64,000 nt of DNA from G965216905 sp965216905 (GCA_965216905.1 OZ244213.1:310001-374000); one strand, 5' to 3'. Positions 1 through 9,970 are shown, counted from the first letter of the stretch. Numbers and translations: made by a program. The notes: generated from the sequence alone by a model not told the origin.

Positions 1-3000
1 GGCTATTGGTTTGACAGCGTCTTGCTGGGGATGTCGAGACTCCGAGGGAGCGTCAGCTCCCTCCTCCATTGCGGCATGGCAGTGAGGCGGTCGGCGTCGC
101 GGGTGTCTGCCTCCGAGGGAGCGTCAGCTCCCTCTTCCATTGCGGCACGACACGTCCCTTGCATCGAAAAGGGCCGGCACCTCGAACTCCGAGGGAGCGT
201 CAGCTCCCTCCTCCATTGCGGCCCGGAAAGCTGTGGGCGACCGACTCGTATCGTGCGCTCCGAGGGAGCGTCAGCTCCCTCCTCCATTGCGGCTGGAACA
301 CCCGGCCGGATGAAGGGTTGGATTCTTCCGGCCGCTCCGAGGGAGCGTCAGCTCCCTCCTCCATTGCGGCGGGCGTTGCGGTCGTTGACCGCTTCGCCGT
401 CGATGCCCAGGCTCCGAGGGAGCGTCAGCTCCCTCCTCCATTGCGGCAAGTGGGTTTGGTCGCCGGGCGGCGGGGCGGGGTCGCTCCGAGGGAGCGTCAG
501 CTCCCTCCTCCATTGCGGCCCGACAACACCCCTGCCAGATAGGCGATCATGCGGTGAGCCTCCGAGGGAGCGTCAGCTCCCTCCTCCATTGCGGCGGTGA
601 TGAGGGTGCGGACCCTGGTGATCCGCTGCCAGCTCCGAGGGAGCGTCAGCTCCCTCCTCCATTGCGGCCAGAACTGGGCCGTCCGGTCCTGGCGAAGGTC
701 GTACTCCGAGGGAGCGTCAGCTCCCTCCTCCATTGCGGCTCGGTGTCGTCGTCGACGTTCACCTTGCGCCGATGGGCTCCGAGGGAGCGTCAGCTCCCTC
801 CTCCATTGCGGCCGAGGCACCGCCGGCGTCGACGACCCCGCCCCGATGCCCTCCGAGGGAGCGTCAGCTCCCTCCTCCATTGCGGCGCAACGCGGCTACT
901 GGGTGGATCCCACCCCCGACTCTCCCTCCGAGGGAGCGTCAGCTCCCTCCTCCATTGCGGCGCGGAGTTCCGCGACAACTGGTGCAAGGTGGTGGTGGCT
1001 CCGAGGGAGCGTCAGCTCCCTCCTCCATTGCGGCAAGTAGCGCTTGCGCCAGACGCGCACCGACCATGAATAGTGAGCTCCGAGGGAGCGTCAGCTCCCT
1101 CCTCCATTGCGGCCGTCCCGTGAACCGGGCGTACGCTTCCTTGAGCGACTCCGAGGGAGCGTCAGCTCCCTCCTCCATTGCGGCACAGGTGACTGGCGGA
1201 AGGCTCACGACGGGTTGAAGATGACTCCGAGGGAGCGTCAGCTCCCTCCTCCATTGCGGCCAACGATCTCGCGGGTCGGCCGAGTCGACGTTCGGACTCC
1301 GAGGGAGCGTCAGCTCCCTCCTCCATTGCGGCCGACTCACACTCGCCTACGGTGCCAACCCGCTCACCGGCTCCGAGGGAGCGTCAGCTCCCTCCTCCAT
1401 TGCGGCAGATCGATTCGACCTCCCAGCGACACCTCGACCCCGACTGCTCCGAGGGAGCGTCAGCTCCCTCCTCCATTGCGGCCGAACGATGCCGTTCTCC
1501 TCCGCTCGAGCATCCAACTCCGAGGGAGCGTCAGCTCCCTCCTCCATTGCGGCCGATCAGCACCCCCACTCTCAAACCCCCAATCCCACCTCCGAGGGAG
1601 CGTCAGCTCCCTCCTCCATTGCGGCGTGTACGACCGGAACGTGATGTTGGTACCAAGCCCGATCGACTCCGAGGGAGCGTCAGCTCCCTCCTCCATTGCG
1701 GCCATCTGTTACTCCTCCGGTTGTCCATGCGAATGGGGGCTCCGAGGGAGCGTCAGCTCCCTCCTCCATTGCGGCTACTACGATGGCAGCCATCCAGGCC
1801 CATATCCTGAGCCACTCCGAGGGAGCGTCAGCTCCCTCCTCCATTGCGGCGACTCCGGTCAGTCCAACCCCAACTGTGAGGCGGTCGCTCCGAGGGAGCG
1901 TCAGCTCCCTCCTCCATTGCGGCCCAGTAGGATTCGGTGTTGGTGTTCGCCCATGCTGGGGAGCTCCGAGGGAGCGTCAGCTCCCTCCTCCATTGCGGCT
2001 CGTGCGGATCGCTTCGAGGGCGTTGCCCCGCCACCACCACTCCGAGGGAGCGTCAGCTCCCTCCTCCATTGCGGCGAAGCCGGCCTCGACAAGCGCCTTG
2101 ATCGTGAGCGCGTCCTCCGAGGGAGCGTCAGCTCCCTCCTCCATTGCGGCAACACCGGCCGCGGCGACTTCGGCAGCGAACAGCGCCAGCTCCGAGGGAG
2201 CGTCAGCTCCCTCCTCCATTGCGGCAACGGTGGCGGCGGTAACGGCGATGTGCGGTTCCACTCCGACTCCGAGGGAGCGTCAGCTCCCTCCTCCATTGCG
2301 GCGAGAGAAGATGGTCGCTGAAGAGATGCGCCGATGATTCGAGCTCCGAGGGAGCGTCAGCTCCCTCCTCCATTGCGGCGGAAGGAACCCACACGTCGTC
2401 AGAATCCATCCGGAACGCTCCGAGGGAGCGTCAGCTCCCTCCTCCATTGCGGCGTGATCAGCACTCGCACGTCGCCGTCCTGGAACCCGAGCTCCGAGGG
2501 AGCGTCAGCTCCCTCCTCCATTGCGGCACGGCGAAGTGTGGGAGGTTGTCACCCCACAGGAGCTGGCTCCGAGGGAGCGTCAGCTCCCTCCTCCATTGCG
2601 GCGGAGCCTGTCGGTGGCGAGTGTCGAGATTTCAACCTCGACACTCCGAGGGAGCGTCAGCTCCCTCCTCCATTGCGGCCCTCCGGCGGCGGTGGAGCGG
2701 GCAAAGGCGGTCTGTCCTCCGAGGGAGCGTCAGCTCCCTCCTCCATTGCGGCAACATTTGGCAGAAGACGTTCGACGGCAATTCGCAGGCTGCTCCGCTC
2801 CGAGGGAGCGTCAGCTCCCTCCTCCATTGCGGCGGGAGATGATCGGCCGCCAACGTGACCAGATCGAGTTGCTCCGAGGGAGCGTCAGCTCCCTCCTCCA
2901 TTGCGGCCGCGTTCGATTTGACCCCGGTAACGTTCACCGCCACCGCCGCTCCGAGGGAGCGTCAGCTCCCTCCTCCATTGCGGCCCGAGATACAGAGTGG

Positions 3001-4099
3001 GCGGGTTCTGGACTTCTGCGTCGACTCCGAGGGAGCGTCAGCTCCCTCCTCCATTGCGGCGTTCGGGTCGGCGGAGACGTTCAGTCCACAGATGCCGGCT
3101 CCGAGGGAGCGTCAGCTCCCTCCTCCATTGCGGCGACGACCGGCAGCGATTCATCCACTTCCACCAGCCACCTCCGAGGGAGCGTCAGCTCCCTCCTCCA
3201 TTGCGGCGGTGGCGCCGCCGGGAGCGTCCACTCCGACCACTGTCAGCTCCGAGGGAGCGTCAGCTCCCTCCTCCATTGCGGCATCTATCACGGAGAGATC
3301 TGCATCGACAAGGACCCGCTCCGAGGGAGCGTCAGCTCCCTCCTCCATTGCGGCTTTCAAGGGTCGTTATCACCATCTAACCCTGGTGTCATGCTCCGAG
3401 GGAGCGTCAGCTCCCTCCTCCATTGCGGCGGGTTGACACCGTTTCCGGTGGAGGTGCCTGGCCTGTACTCCGAGGGAGCGTCAGCTCCCTCCTCCATTGC
3501 GGCGTGGGAGGCGGTGGAGGTGGTGCGACGGTTCGCGGTTGGGCTCCGAGGGAGCGTCAGCTCCCTCCTCCATTGCGGCTTGCGCTATCAGGGCGTCCGA
3601 GCTGACGTCGACCGGTGCCTCCGAGGGAGCGTCAGCTCCCTCCTCCATTGCGGCCGAGTCGTTCGGGCATGGTGTCCGGCTGACTGAGGCCTCCGAGGGA
3701 GCGTCAGCTCCCTCCTCCATTGCGGCACGGTGACGGTCGATGGGGACACGACACCGGCGCTCAACTCCGAGGGAGCGTCAGCTCCCTCCTCCATTGCGGC
3801 TCTTTGAGCGGTCCCGTGACGCCTCCAGAAGCCTCTGGCTCCGAGGGAGCGTCAGCTCCCTCCTCCATTTGCGGCTGACGTCGGTCATACCAGACGCAGC
3901 CACGGCGGCGGCACCTCCGAGGGAGCGTCAGCTCCCTCCTCCATTTGCGGCGCGTCCGGTGAGTCGCCCCCTCGGACCTGCACCGCACTCCGAGGGAGCG
4001 TCAGCTCCCTCCTCCATTTGCGGCACGTGATCCGTCCTGGGTGTGGTTCGGCCTGACGCTTCCTCCGAGGGAGCGTCAGCTCCCTCCTCCATTTGCGGC
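1..4099. CRISPR. Large CRISPR array, 55 full repeats, left end cut by window
   Basis: A 36-bp direct repeat recurs 55 times, starting at 40, 111, 187, 258 and so on to 4063, with a period of 71-81 bp and unique spacers of about 35-45 bp. Bases 1-3 (GGC) match the end of a preceding repeat, so the array continues off the left edge. The repeat contains an 8-bp inverted repeat, GAGGGAGC and GCTCCCTC separated by GTCA, and ends CTCCATTGCGGC. The ATTG near its 3' end resembles the ATTGAAAC end of many type I and III repeats, which fits transcription left to right. The last repeat ends 40 bp from the stop codon of etfA, which leaves no room for a leader there, so the leader is probably left of the window. 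No cas gene is present, so the subtype cannot be assigned. Confidence 0.98.
3839..4099. repeat. Variant terminal CRISPR repeats (37 bp, extra T)
   Basis: The last four repeats, at 3839-3875, 3915-3951, 3988-4024 and 4063-4099, read CATTTGCGGC at the end instead of CATTGCGGC, so each is 37 bp. The repeats checked further left have the 36-bp form. One other variant, TCTTCC for TCCTCC, is in the second repeat (111-146). A run of identical variants at one end fits the old, distal end of an array, if the leader lies to the left. Confidence 0.9.
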
Positions 4100-4139
4100 G
4101 AGGACGACGCTGCGATCCTCCGACCCCGGCGAGCAAGTC

Positions 4140-5099
4140 TCAGCCGCTCCGCACCGCCTCGGCGATGGCCGGCAACACCTCATGCAGGTCGCCGATCACG
4201 GCGTAGTCGGCCTTGGTGACCATGTTGGCCTCGGGGTCGGTGTTGATGGCGAGGATGTGCTTCGATGCCATCGCTCCCACCCAGTGCTGGATGGCCCCCG
4301 AGATGCCACAGGCGATGTAGAGCTGGGGGGCGATCTTGGTGCCGGTCTGGCCCACCTGATCCGAGTGGGGACGCCACCCGTTGTTGGTCACCACCCGCGA
4401 ACAGCCGACGACACCGCCCAGCAGCTCAGCCAGCTCTTCCAGCACGGCGAAGCCCTCGGCCGAGCCCACACCCCGGCCGCCGCCCACCACCACCGGGGCC
4501 GTCGCCAGGGTGATCCCCTCCGACAGCACCACCCGGTCGACGATCGTGGTGCGGGCCAGCGAGGGGTCCAGCTCCGGCTCGAACGACGTCACCGTGCCCG
4601 ACACCGGGGACGGGACCGGCTCCACCGCATGATGGGCGACGGTCAACACCGGAAGGAAGCCCGACACCGTCGCCTCCTCCAGCAGCGAACCACCCCACCG
4701 GACCCGAGTCACCGACAGACCGTCGTCGCCGGCCCGGAACTCGGTGCAGTTGGCCACCATCGGCTGTTCCATCCGGGCCGCCGCCTGGGCGGCCACCTCG
4801 TTGCCTCGGTCGGTGCCACATGCCAGGACATACGACGCGCCGGTCACCACCGCCGCCTGGGCGACGGTCTCACCCCACGTCTCCGGGCCGTACTCGGACA
4901 ACAGGGCATGCGTGGCGAGATGCACCTCGGCCGCCCCGTACTCGTGGGCGGCGGACACCAGGCCCTCTGCAGCCGCGCCGACGATCAGCGCCGAGACGCC
5001 GACACCCAGCTGTTCGGCCAGGCCACGGGCGGCGGTCATCGCCTCCCAGGAACCGGGAGCCGCCTCGCCTCGATCGTGCTCCAACACCACCAGAATCAC
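4140..5099 (-). CDS. etfA: Electron transfer flavoprotein alpha subunit
   Basis: This 319-residue protein is the FAD-binding alpha subunit of the electron transfer flavoprotein, which passes electrons from flavin dehydrogenases towards the respiratory quinone pool. The C-terminal FAD domain is plain: GQTGTKIAPQLYIACGISGA followed by IQH, then an IxAINTDPEA-type stretch and a final ADYAVIGDL. The start is a GTG that overlaps the stop codon of etfB (GTGA), so the two subunits are translationally coupled. It is the last gene of an operon with etfB and the dimethylglycine-dehydrogenase-like gene, which is the likely electron donor. The CRISPR array ends only 40 bp after its stop codon. Confidence 0.95.
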   Translation of the reverse strand: MILVVLEHDRGEAAPGSWEAMTAARGLAEQLGVGVSALIVGAAAEGLVSAAHEYGAAEVHLATHALLSEYGPETWGETVAQAAVVTGASYVLACGTDRGNEVAAQAAARMEQPMVANCTEFRAGDDGLSVTRVRWGGSLLEEATVSGFLPVLTVAHHAVEPVPSPVSGTVTSFEPELDPSLARTTIVDRVVLSEGITLATAPVVVGGGRGVGSAEGFAVLEELAELLGGVVGCSRVVTNNGWRPHSDQVGQTGTKIAPQLYIACGISGAIQHWVGAMASKHILAINTDPEANMVTKADYAVIGDLHEVLPAIAEAVRSG

Positions 5100-5863
5100 G
5101 ACAGGACCCCCAGCTCTCGCAACACCTCGACGACCCGGGGTGCCGCATCCGGCCCGTGCCCGAGGATCACCGTCTCGGTGACCTGCTCGGGCGGACGAAC
5201 CAGGCGGACCATCGCCATGTCGCCCGACTCGGCCTCGATCTCGTGGCCATCGACCGGTGCCTTCTTCGACGACAGGCGGCCCTTCAAGGTCGGGTATCGG
5301 GGCAGGTTGATGCCCTCCAGCACCCCCAGAGCCACCGGCATCTCCATCCGGTACACCTCGAACCCGGCGTCCACCGCCCGGCGGGCGGTCACCGTCGTGC
5401 CGTCCACGTCGATGCCCTTGATGCCGTTGACGATCGGCCGTTCCAGCGCGTGCGCCACCCGCACGCCCACCTGGTAGCCGCCGGAGTCGGCCGACTCGTT
5501 CCCGAACAGGACCACGTCGAAGGCCCCATCCCGCTCCTCCAGGGTGCGGATGGCCGCGGTGATCGCCCGGGCGGTCCGCTGGGGATCCCAATCCGACCCG
5601 TCGGTGGGGATCAGCACCGCATGCTCCACCCCCAAACTCACCGCATACCGGAGCTGTTCCTCCGCCTCGGGGGGACCCAACGTCAGCACGGTGGCCGAGC
5701 CGCCATGGGTCTCGACCAGCTGCACCGCCTCCTCCACCGCGCACTCCTCATGGGGGCTCATCGTGAACCCGAGATGAGCGGTGTCGATGGCCCGCTCGTC
5801 GGCGGTGAGGTTGATGCGGGCGCCGGGGGCCGGCACCCGCTTCACACACACCAGGACTCGCAT
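5096..5863 (-). CDS. etfB: Electron transfer flavoprotein beta subunit
   Basis: This 255-residue protein has the usual length of ETF beta, which binds AMP and docks with the dehydrogenase. It opens with MRVLVCVKRVPAPGARI, the typical N-terminus, and carries the family signature around residues 115-135 (DVVLFGNESADSGGYQVG) and the VNGIKGI and PRYPTLKGR stretches. Its ATG overlaps the stop codon of the upstream dehydrogenase gene by one base (TGATG), and its own stop overlaps the GTG of etfA. This tight coupling makes it very likely that this ETF serves the neighbouring flavoenzyme and is not a general fatty-acid-oxidation ETF, although shared use cannot be excluded. Confidence 0.95.
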   Translation of the reverse strand: MRVLVCVKRVPAPGARINLTADERAIDTAHLGFTMSPHEECAVEEAVQLVETHGGSATVLTLGPPEAEEQLRYAVSLGVEHAVLIPTDGSDWDPQRTARAITAAIRTLEERDGAFDVVLFGNESADSGGYQVGVRVAHALERPIVNGIKGIDVDGTTVTARRAVDAGFEVYRMEMPVALGVLEGINLPRYPTLKGRLSSKKAPVDGHEIEAESGDMAMVRLVRPPEQVTETVILGHGPDAAPRVVEVLRELGVLS

Positions 5864-8391
5864 CAGGACTTCATCCGAGAATCGTCGGGATCGAACAGGG
5901 GAGTCGAACCGGCCACGACCACCTCGACCGGGTACAGCTCGTTCATGTACATGACCCGCAGCTCGGTGCCTTCCACCGCGTACTCGGGCGGGAGGTAGGC
6001 CATCAGCAGGTACTTGCCCACCGACGGGCCGTTGCCGGCGGTGGTGACCCGAGACACCCGACCCTTGGAGTCGACGATGCGCTCACCGTCGACGGTGAGG
6101 ATCGGCTCGTTCCCGCCGGTCGGGAATCGCTTCATGCCGTCGCGAGCCGACATGTGGTCGAGTATCGCCAGCGTGCACATGATGGCCGCCGGCTCCTCGT
6201 CCCGGGCCTTGAGGTAGGCCTCCTTGCCGATGAAGTCGGCCGACTTGACCTTTCTCCGGGCCAGACCCGCCTCCACCGGCGAGTACTCCGACTCGAGCTC
6301 GGCGCCCATCAGCCGGTAACCCTTCTCGATACGTCCGGTGGTGCCGTACACGCCAATCCCCACCGGGCGGACGTCGAAGGACTCGCCGGCCTCCATGAGG
6401 GCGTCCCACAACCGCAAGCCGTGCTCGGTCTTGGTGTAGATCTCCCATCCGGCGTCCCCCACATAGGAGATGCGGAACATGGTGACGGGGATGCCATTGA
6501 GGATGTGGTGCTGCACCCCGCCGTAGGGGAAACCGTCCTGGGACAGGTCGGCGTCGGTCAGCTTGGCCACCATCGCCGGGGCGTCGGGTCCCCACACGCC
6601 GATCGTGGTCAGCGCCGAGGTGCGGTTCTCGAATCGGACCGAACCGTCGGCCGGCAGGTTCTTGCGGAACCAGTACTCGTCGCGTCCGCCGTCGAAGGCA
6701 CCGGTCACGATGCGGTAGTGGTACTCCCCCAGCCGCAGGACGGTGAGGTCGGAGCGGAACCCGCCGTTCTCGGCCAGCACCGGCGTGTACACCGAGCGTC
6801 CGACCGGCACCTTGCACGAGTTGACGGTCATCTTGTCGATGTACTCGCCCACCCCGGGTCCGGACACGTCGAAGATCTGGAAGGCGGTCAGGTCGACCAT
6901 CCCCACCTTCTCGCGCAGATGGAGGTGCTCGCCGTTGATGATCGGCGACCACCAGCGGTTGTCCCACTCGTGGGGCCGGGCTTCGATGCCGTACCGCTCC
7001 ACCAGGTCGGCGTTGGACTCGTACCACTGGGGACGCTCCCAGCCGCGAGCGTCGTAGAACACCGCGCCGAGCGCCTCCTCCCGGGCGTAGTAGGGAGACC
7101 GGTTGACGCCCCGCTCCGAGGCCCACTGCTCGCGGGGATGGACGATCCCGTAGGTCTTGTTGAAGTGCTCCGAACAACGGGCGAGGATGTGGTGCTCGGA
7201 CCGCTCGTGCCCATAGAGGCGGGCGATGTCGGAGCCATGGGGGTCGCACACGTGCGGGTATCCGTACGTCATCCACTCGGCGATGAGCTGAGCGATGCCC
7301 GGCCCTTCCTTGATCCACACGGCGGCCGCCGACCACAGGTTCTCCACTTCGGTGGTCTCACCCAGCACCGGCATCGCGTCGGGCGTCAACGAGAGCAGGC
7401 CATTGATGGCGTAGCGGATCTCGGCGGTCTCCAGGATGTCGCCCATGATCTCGAGGGCGTCTTCGAGTTGGTCGTCGAAGTCCTCCTGAGTAAACGGCAT
7501 CTCGGTGGGCGACAGTGCCGCCTCCTCGTTCGAAGGGATCTCGTCGGGGTGGTGGAAGATCGGGCGGTGGGCGTACGAGCCCACCTCCATCGACCCGGCC
7601 GATTGGCGCTCGTACATGAAGGTGTCCATGTCGCGGACGATCGGGTAGCCGATCTCGTTGCCGGTGGCCTGGAGGATGTCGATCGGTCCGACGTCGGCCA
7701 TCTGGTGAACGGCCGGGGTGAGCGGGATGGTGGCGCCGGCCATCTCGGCGATGCGGGGCGACCACACCCCGCACGCGATCACCACGTGCTCACACTCGAT
7801 GCGTCCCTTGTCGGTGACGACCGCCGTCACCTTGGGTCGGCCGGTGCCGTCCTCGACGGTCTCGACATCGGTGACCTCGGTGTTGGCGAAGGTCTGGAGG
7901 ACGCCGGCGTCCTTGGCCTTGTCGCGCATCATCGTGCCGAAACCGAGGCTGTCGACCACCGAGACACTGGGGGTGTAGAACCCGCCGAGGATCACGTCCG
8001 AAGAGATGAAGGGGACCTTCTCTTTCACCTCGTCCGGCGTCAGCAGCTCCGAGTCGATCCCCCACGCCTTGGCCGACGTCATCCGCCGTCGCAGCTCTTC
8101 CATCCGCTCTTCGGTGCGGGCCACCTCGATGCCACCGCACTCGGTGTTCATACCTGCGTCCTCGTACTGGCGCTGGGACTCCAGCGTGAGGATCGCCATC
8201 TCCTTGTTGTGGTCGGTGGGGAAGATGAAGTTGGAGGCGTGGCCGGTAGAGCCACCCGGGTTGGGCAGCGGGCCCTTGTCGAGGAGCACGATGTCGGTCC
8301 AACCCAGCTCGGCCAGATGACCGACCAGGCTGCTACCGACGATTCCGGCTCCGATCACCACCACGTTCGCCCGTTCCGGGAACTCGGCCAT
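5863..8391 (-). CDS. FAD-dependent dimethylglycine/sarcosine dehydrogenase-like protein
   Basis: The protein has 842 residues. The N-terminal half is an FAD-binding oxidoreductase (DAO fold) with a Rossmann motif VVVIGAGIVGSS near residue 9 and GGSTGHASNFIF near residue 48, the region where relatives attach or hold FAD. The C-terminal half is a folate-binding GcvT-like domain (EYSPVEAGL, GKEAYL). This two-domain layout is that of dimethylglycine and sarcosine dehydrogenases, which demethylate N-methylglycines and can form methylene-THF. The start was placed at the ATG at 8391 because AGGAGG lies 8 bases upstream; an in-frame ATG at 8424 lacks this. The partner etfBA genes follow directly. The exact substrate is inferred. 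Confidence 0.9.
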   Translation of the reverse strand: MAEFPERANVVVIGAGIVGSSLVGHLAELGWTDIVLLDKGPLPNPGGSTGHASNFIFPTDHNKEMAILTLESQRQYEDAGMNTECGGIEVARTEERMEELRRRMTSAKAWGIDSELLTPDEVKEKVPFISSDVILGGFYTPSVSVVDSLGFGTMMRDKAKDAGVLQTFANTEVTDVETVEDGTGRPKVTAVVTDKGRIECEHVVIACGVWSPRIAEMAGATIPLTPAVHQMADVGPIDILQATGNEIGYPIVRDMDTFMYERQSAGSMEVGSYAHRPIFHHPDEIPSNEEAALSPTEMPFTQEDFDDQLEDALEIMGDILETAEIRYAINGLLSLTPDAMPVLGETTEVENLWSAAAVWIKEGPGIAQLIAEWMTYGYPHVCDPHGSDIARLYGHERSEHHILARCSEHFNKTYGIVHPREQWASERGVNRSPYYAREEALGAVFYDARGWERPQWYESNADLVERYGIEARPHEWDNRWWSPIINGEHLHLREKVGMVDLTAFQIFDVSGPGVGEYIDKMTVNSCKVPVGRSVYTPVLAENGGFRSDLTVLRLGEYHYRIVTGAFDGGRDEYWFRKNLPADGSVRFENRTSALTTIGVWGPDAPAMVAKLTDADLSQDGFPYGGVQHHILNGIPVTMFRISYVGDAGWEIYTKTEHGLRLWDALMEAGESFDVRPVGIGVYGTTGRIEKGYRLMGAELESEYSPVEAGLARRKVKSADFIGKEAYLKARDEEPAAIMCTLAILDHMSARDGMKRFPTGGNEPILTVDGERIVDSKGRVSRVTTAGNGPSVGKYLLMAYLPPEYAVEGTELRVMYMNELYPVEVVVAGSTPLFDPDDSRMKS

Positions 8392-8524
8392 GTTGCGGTC
8401 CTCCTGACCGTTCAATCCCGGCATGCACCGGGAGGTTTGTCATCGCCAACTGATATATGAGTAGTGTATGATAAGCCGGCCCGGCTCGTCAAACACCCCG
8501 GGACATGGCATGAAACGGACCCAC
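8392..8524. promoter_or_regulatory. Divergent promoter region between dehydrogenase operon and GntR gene
   Basis: This 133-bp gap separates the divergent dehydrogenase-etfBA operon and the GntR gene. It holds an AT-rich island at about 8451-8474, unusual in this GC-rich DNA, with TATGAT at about 8466, which could be a -10 element, and repeated TGATA and TATGA words. A GntR operator is expected here, but no perfect palindrome is visible, so the exact site is not assigned. Confidence 0.5.
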
Positions 8525-9172
8525 ATGGCCAAGCGGTACAGCGCCAACCGAGAGCCCTCGCAGGCGGACATCGCCTTCGACGCACTCCACGACATGCTGA
8601 TCAACCTCGAGATCCCGCCCGGCTCGCCGGTGGTCGAAGCCGAGGTGATGGCCCGAATCGGCGTGGGGCGCACCCCCATCCGCGAGGCGCTCACCCGGCT
8701 CGAGGCCGAGGAACTGGTCAACATCTATCCCCGACGGGGCACCTTCGCCGCCGACATCAACATCGCCGACCTCGCCCTGATCACCGACCTGCGCGAGGAA
8801 CTGGAGGGCCACGCCGCCCAGCGAGCCGCCGAGCGGGCCACGTCGATCGACCGCGAAACGCTCGACCGGCTCCGAGTCCCCCACGATCGGAACGCCTCGT
8901 CGGTCGAGCAGATGGCGGTTGACTCCGACGTGCACCACGCCATCTACCGGGCGGCCCACAACCGCTTCCTCGAAGCCACCGCCACCCGATATCACAACCT
9001 GTCGATGCGGATCTGGAAGTTGTTCACCGACCGGCTCGAAGAGCTCGCCGACCACATCGACGAGCATCAGGTCCTGCTGGGCCACATCCTCGACCGCCGC
9101 CCGGCCGAGGCCCGCAAGACGGCCGCCGCCCACGTCCGCCACTTCGAAGCGGCGGTGCGCGAACTGCTCTGA
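8525..9172 (+). CDS. GntR-family (FadR/FCD) transcriptional regulator
   Basis: This 215-residue regulator has an N-terminal winged helix (SQADIAFDALHDMLINLEI, then GRTPIREALTRLEAEELV) and a helical FCD ligand domain (LREELEGHAAQRAAER, then a DSDVHHAIYRAAHN-type segment with the metal- or acid-binding His and Asp). FCD regulators usually respond to small carboxylic acids. It is divergent from the dimethylglycine-dehydrogenase-like operon, so control of that operon is the obvious inference. The start is uncertain: ATG codons at 8468, 8510 and 8525 are in frame and none has a strong ribosome binding site. The one at 8525 best matches the usual length before the helix-turn-helix. Confidence 0.88.
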   Translation: MAKRYSANREPSQADIAFDALHDMLINLEIPPGSPVVEAEVMARIGVGRTPIREALTRLEAEELVNIYPRRGTFAADINIADLALITDLREELEGHAAQRAAERATSIDRETLDRLRVPHDRNASSVEQMAVDSDVHHAIYRAAHNRFLEATATRYHNLSMRIWKLFTDRLEELADHIDEHQVLLGHILDRRPAEARKTAAAHVRHFEAAVRELL

Positions 9173-9222
9173 GCGACCGCCGGGCCCGCCCGACGGACGC
9201 CGCCGCGGCGACGACGTCCGGT

Positions 9223-9966
9223 TCAGCCTGGGCGGATGGTGAGAATGCGATCGCGCAGGGCAGGAGGTATCACCGAGTCCGGATCCCGGTACCCGGCCAG
9301 TCCCGAGTGGGCGTCCACCAACGCCGCGTAGAGCGGTGGGCAGGTTGGACAGGCAGCCAGGTGGGTCTCCACCAACGACGCAATCGGAGCATCGAGGGTG
9401 CCATCGAGGTAGTCGGAAACGTGACTTCTTGCATCCCAGCACCGCATGGGCACCTCCTCGAGCAACATGCGGCGTTCATGTCCTTCCGCAAGCGCTGCGA
9501 CGAGCATCATCCGCCCCCGGCGAAGCCGCTGTTTGGCCGCGGGCAACGAGATGCCCTGGACCGCCGCGATCTCCCGCACCTTCCACTGTTCCACATCGTG
9601 CAAGACCACCGTTGTCTGGTAGCCGAACGGGAGGCGCACCAGGGCATCTTCGAGCTCTTCCCTGGTTTGAGCTCGCTCGGCGACCACCGCTGGATCGACG
9701 GTGTACTCGTCGGCTTGCCACTTCTCCTCGACCTCTTCCATCACGATCTCGCGGCTGGAGCGACGAACACGGTCGACCGCCAAGTTGTGCAGGATGCGTC
9801 GCATCCACGCGCCCAGGGACCCTCCGACGAACTGCTCGCGCCGCTCCATGGCGCGGACAAACGTGTCGTGCACCAGGTCCCCCGCCAGATCCGGATCACG
9901 GGTGATCGCTCTGGCGAAGCGATAGAGGTCCTCGAGCTGCCCCGCCATTTCGTCAGGACCTGGCAT
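9223..9966 (-). CDS. ECF sigma factor fused to a C-terminal zf-HC2 anti-sigma-like domain
   Basis: This 247-residue protein has sigma-70 region 2 (YRFARAITRDPDLAGDLVHD, then GAWMRRILHNLAVDRVRR) and region 4 (LPFGYQTTVVLHDVEQWK, then REIAAVQGISLPAAKQRLRR). It continues in frame into a zinc-binding anti-sigma-like module: CWDARSHVSDYLDGTLD and ETHLAACPTC (H-x3-C-x2-C). Normally that domain is on a separate anti-sigma factor. The start falls in an 18-bp tandem duplication, which offers ATG codons at 9966 and 9948 plus a GTG further upstream. It follows the thioredoxin gene in a probable operon, which suggests redox control through the zinc cysteines (inference). Confidence 0.88.
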   Translation of the reverse strand: MPGPDEMAGQLEDLYRFARAITRDPDLAGDLVHDTFVRAMERREQFVGGSLGAWMRRILHNLAVDRVRRSSREIVMEEVEEKWQADEYTVDPAVVAERAQTREELEDALVRLPFGYQTTVVLHDVEQWKVREIAAVQGISLPAAKQRLRRGRMMLVAALAEGHERRMLLEEVPMRCWDARSHVSDYLDGTLDAPIASLVETHLAACPTCPPLYAALVDAHSGLAGYRDPDSVIPPALRDRILTIRPG

Positions 9967-9970
9967 TTCG

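Noticed and set aside
3..4030. Many long open frames with repeated peptide blocks such as LRGSVSSLLHCG or EGASAPSSIAA
   Set aside because: They are translations of the CRISPR repeat in each frame; the repeat itself explains them, and no ribosome sites or family matches exist.
4041..5477. Long open frame on the plus strand over the etf genes
   Set aside because: It is antisense to clear etfA and etfB with strong family motifs; its composition is an artefact of high GC.
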